DNA of 64,000 nt from Ophthalmolycus amberensis (Eukaryota > Chordata > Actinopteri > Perciformes > Zoarcidae): assembly GCA_024529925.1 (NCBI GenBank), contig JAFEUB010001108.1:1-64000 (forward strand), read 5' to 3'. The notes beneath the pieces were generated by a model. The model searched no databases and was not told the origin of the DNA. It saw nothing but the letters and a program-made list of their open reading frames with translations. The position numbers and the translations under genes were made by a program. Positions 62,742 to 64,000 of this stretch are shown piece after piece (the first letter of the stretch is position 1; each line of letters opens with the position of its first letter).

Positions 62742-63855
62742 TATACATGTACAGACTAATGTCACTGCGTCACCATGTAATCTGGGCTGTGAGAAGAGAA
62801 ACGCTCCTGTCACAGATCAGGGGCTGCTGGCAAAGGAAACGGTGACACAGCGGTAACTCTCAGCTGGAAGCTGCCGTGTCACTGAGACTCCAGCCTCAAA
62901 GATCAATGGAATTTGTTCATGAATGCTGGTTTGGTTTGACGTCGCTCTGTTTAAGGCAGTCGTCACCACTTCACCTGTTGAACTGATCAGTCGTTTGCTT
63001 CTCTTTTCTCTTCTGCTTTGCTGTGTCTCCTTCTGTTCTTTTCTGTCAAACATACAAAATAGCTTTTCTTCACAAAACAAAATTAAGTCAGCAAAAGCTG
63101 GATACCTTTATTGCTTGTTGAACACACTGAATCTCTCTCTTAGAATTGAAAGGCACGGTATAGTAGAAGGAAGTCTTCCTCTCCCCTCCCTGTTTCCCTC
63201 AGCTCTCTGCGGTTATATGTAGCAGCAGCAAATCGATTTTAAGTGACTACTACCAACAGAAACACGTGTTGATAATACTAATACATCGTGGTCTGGTGGG
63301 GACAAACAGTAAACAGTCGGTGCGGTCCTGCTGCCTTCTTGACAAAGCGCTCCGGGATGCTTTAGCTTTTAAGCTAAAATACAGCCACACTTTCGAGAAA
63401 TGTGGGTGAGTTTTTTTTAGCAGCGGCAGCGTAAAAACTGGGGGGAATGCCTGCTTTGACCGGGTGCAGCCATTCCTGCGATGCGCCGATGCACTTTATG
63501 CAAATCGTATTTTTGTGATGTGGACAAATCGCCCCAGCCCTATTAACTCCTCTAACTCTTATTTATAATGTTTTTCACAGCGAGCAGCTGGCAGGTGAAA
63601 TGCATGGGTTACATGAACCCAAAGGAGCACAAAATCATTTCATAGCACTAAAAAAGTCATATTCAAACTACTTTTTCTTTTGCATTTGTTTTTATTCTAC
63701 TTTTCTTGCAGTTAGTATGTATCAATATATTACTTTCCAAATGTCACATTTTTTTAATTGGCATCCCTATTGTGTGCATGAAAAATAATATTTTAAAAAA
63801 TCTGTCTTGAAGGTTTTTGTGTTTGTGCATTAAATCTCATTTGCACCCTTTGTTG

Positions 63856-63856
<1 letters not shown>

Positions 63857-63910
<54 letters not shown>

Positions 63911-63911
63911 C
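63857..63911. repeat. (GT)n followed by (GC)n, abutting a possible exon
   Basis: About 48 bp of GT followed by GCGCGCGC, ending at the CAG of a putative 3' splice site (63911-63913). Confidence 0.95.
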
Positions 63912-63913
63912 AG

Positions 63914-63984
63914 GCCTGGCAGGCCACGCTGGGACAGCTGGAAATGAAGAGCCATCTGACAGCTAGTGCTGAAATGCACTCTGG
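63914..63984 (+). CDS. possible internal coding exon of an unidentified gene
   Basis: Between GCGCGCAG and G|GTAAAG lies a 71-nt segment open in only one frame. It reads AWQATLGQLEMKSHLTASAE followed by MHS and two bases of a split codon; the other two plus-strand frames contain stops. The content is helical-looking, and the donor is good. The acceptor is unusual because its upstream tract is GT/GC repeat rather than pyrimidine. I do not recognise the protein. It cannot be the continuation of the frame ending at 60127, which has a stop. Confidence 0.35.
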
Positions 63985-64000
63985 GTAAAGCAAAGAGGGA

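Larger units (their letters stand above)
60128..63913. other. sequence without recognised genes, with repeat fragments
   Basis: It holds the RecQ-like fragment at 60797-60915 inside a probable non-autonomous element, a CA microsatellite (62701-62738), and a possible MITE end at about 63400-63545 (complement of GGGCTGGGGCGATTTGTCCACATC). The remainder is AT-rich and unremarkable. No AATAAA close to 60127 was seen. Confidence 0.45.

Overview
The window reads as nuclear DNA of a ray-finned (teleost) fish. The grounds are long CA/GT, CT and poly-G/C tracts everywhere, compact GT-AG exons in long non-coding stretches, an L2-type LINE copy, hAT-type DNA transposons, and several short dispersed repeats that I recognise from memory as common in teleosts. 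No bacterial-type gene organisation is present, and most long open frames are simple-sequence or chance frames.

Layout. Positions 1-14345 hold the 3' end of a plus-strand gene that I identify as sorting nexin 29 (snx29). The penultimate coding exon (7935-8074) carries the end of the PX domain, and the last coding exon (14219-14345) encodes the C-terminal tail and stop. The two exons join in phase. The 3' splice site of the first abuts a 65-bp CT microsatellite, and the stop codon of the second is followed at once by C20.

From about 14.4 to 59.9 kb I see no confident host gene. The stretch holds microsatellites, poly-G/C runs, a TTAA-flanked MITE (23632-23955), a complete hAT transposon (37666-42506), a 5'-truncated L2 LINE (about 47223-48303, minus strand) and many degraded repeats.

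The hAT element is the best object in the window. It is 4841 bp, has a perfect 8-bp target-site duplication and CAGGGCTG-type terminal inverted repeats. On the minus strand it carries nine exons that join in phase across eight GT-AG introns into an uninterrupted 692-codon frame. That frame has a BED-like zinc finger, candidate DDE residues, the C-x2-H motif and the C-terminal hAT dimerisation block.

The last 4 kb contain two possible plus-strand host exons that I cannot name (59901-60127, with a stop codon; 63914-63984, internal type) and a broken RecQ-helicase-like fragment (60797-60915). Family names for the dispersed repeats come from memory and could not be checked by a library search.
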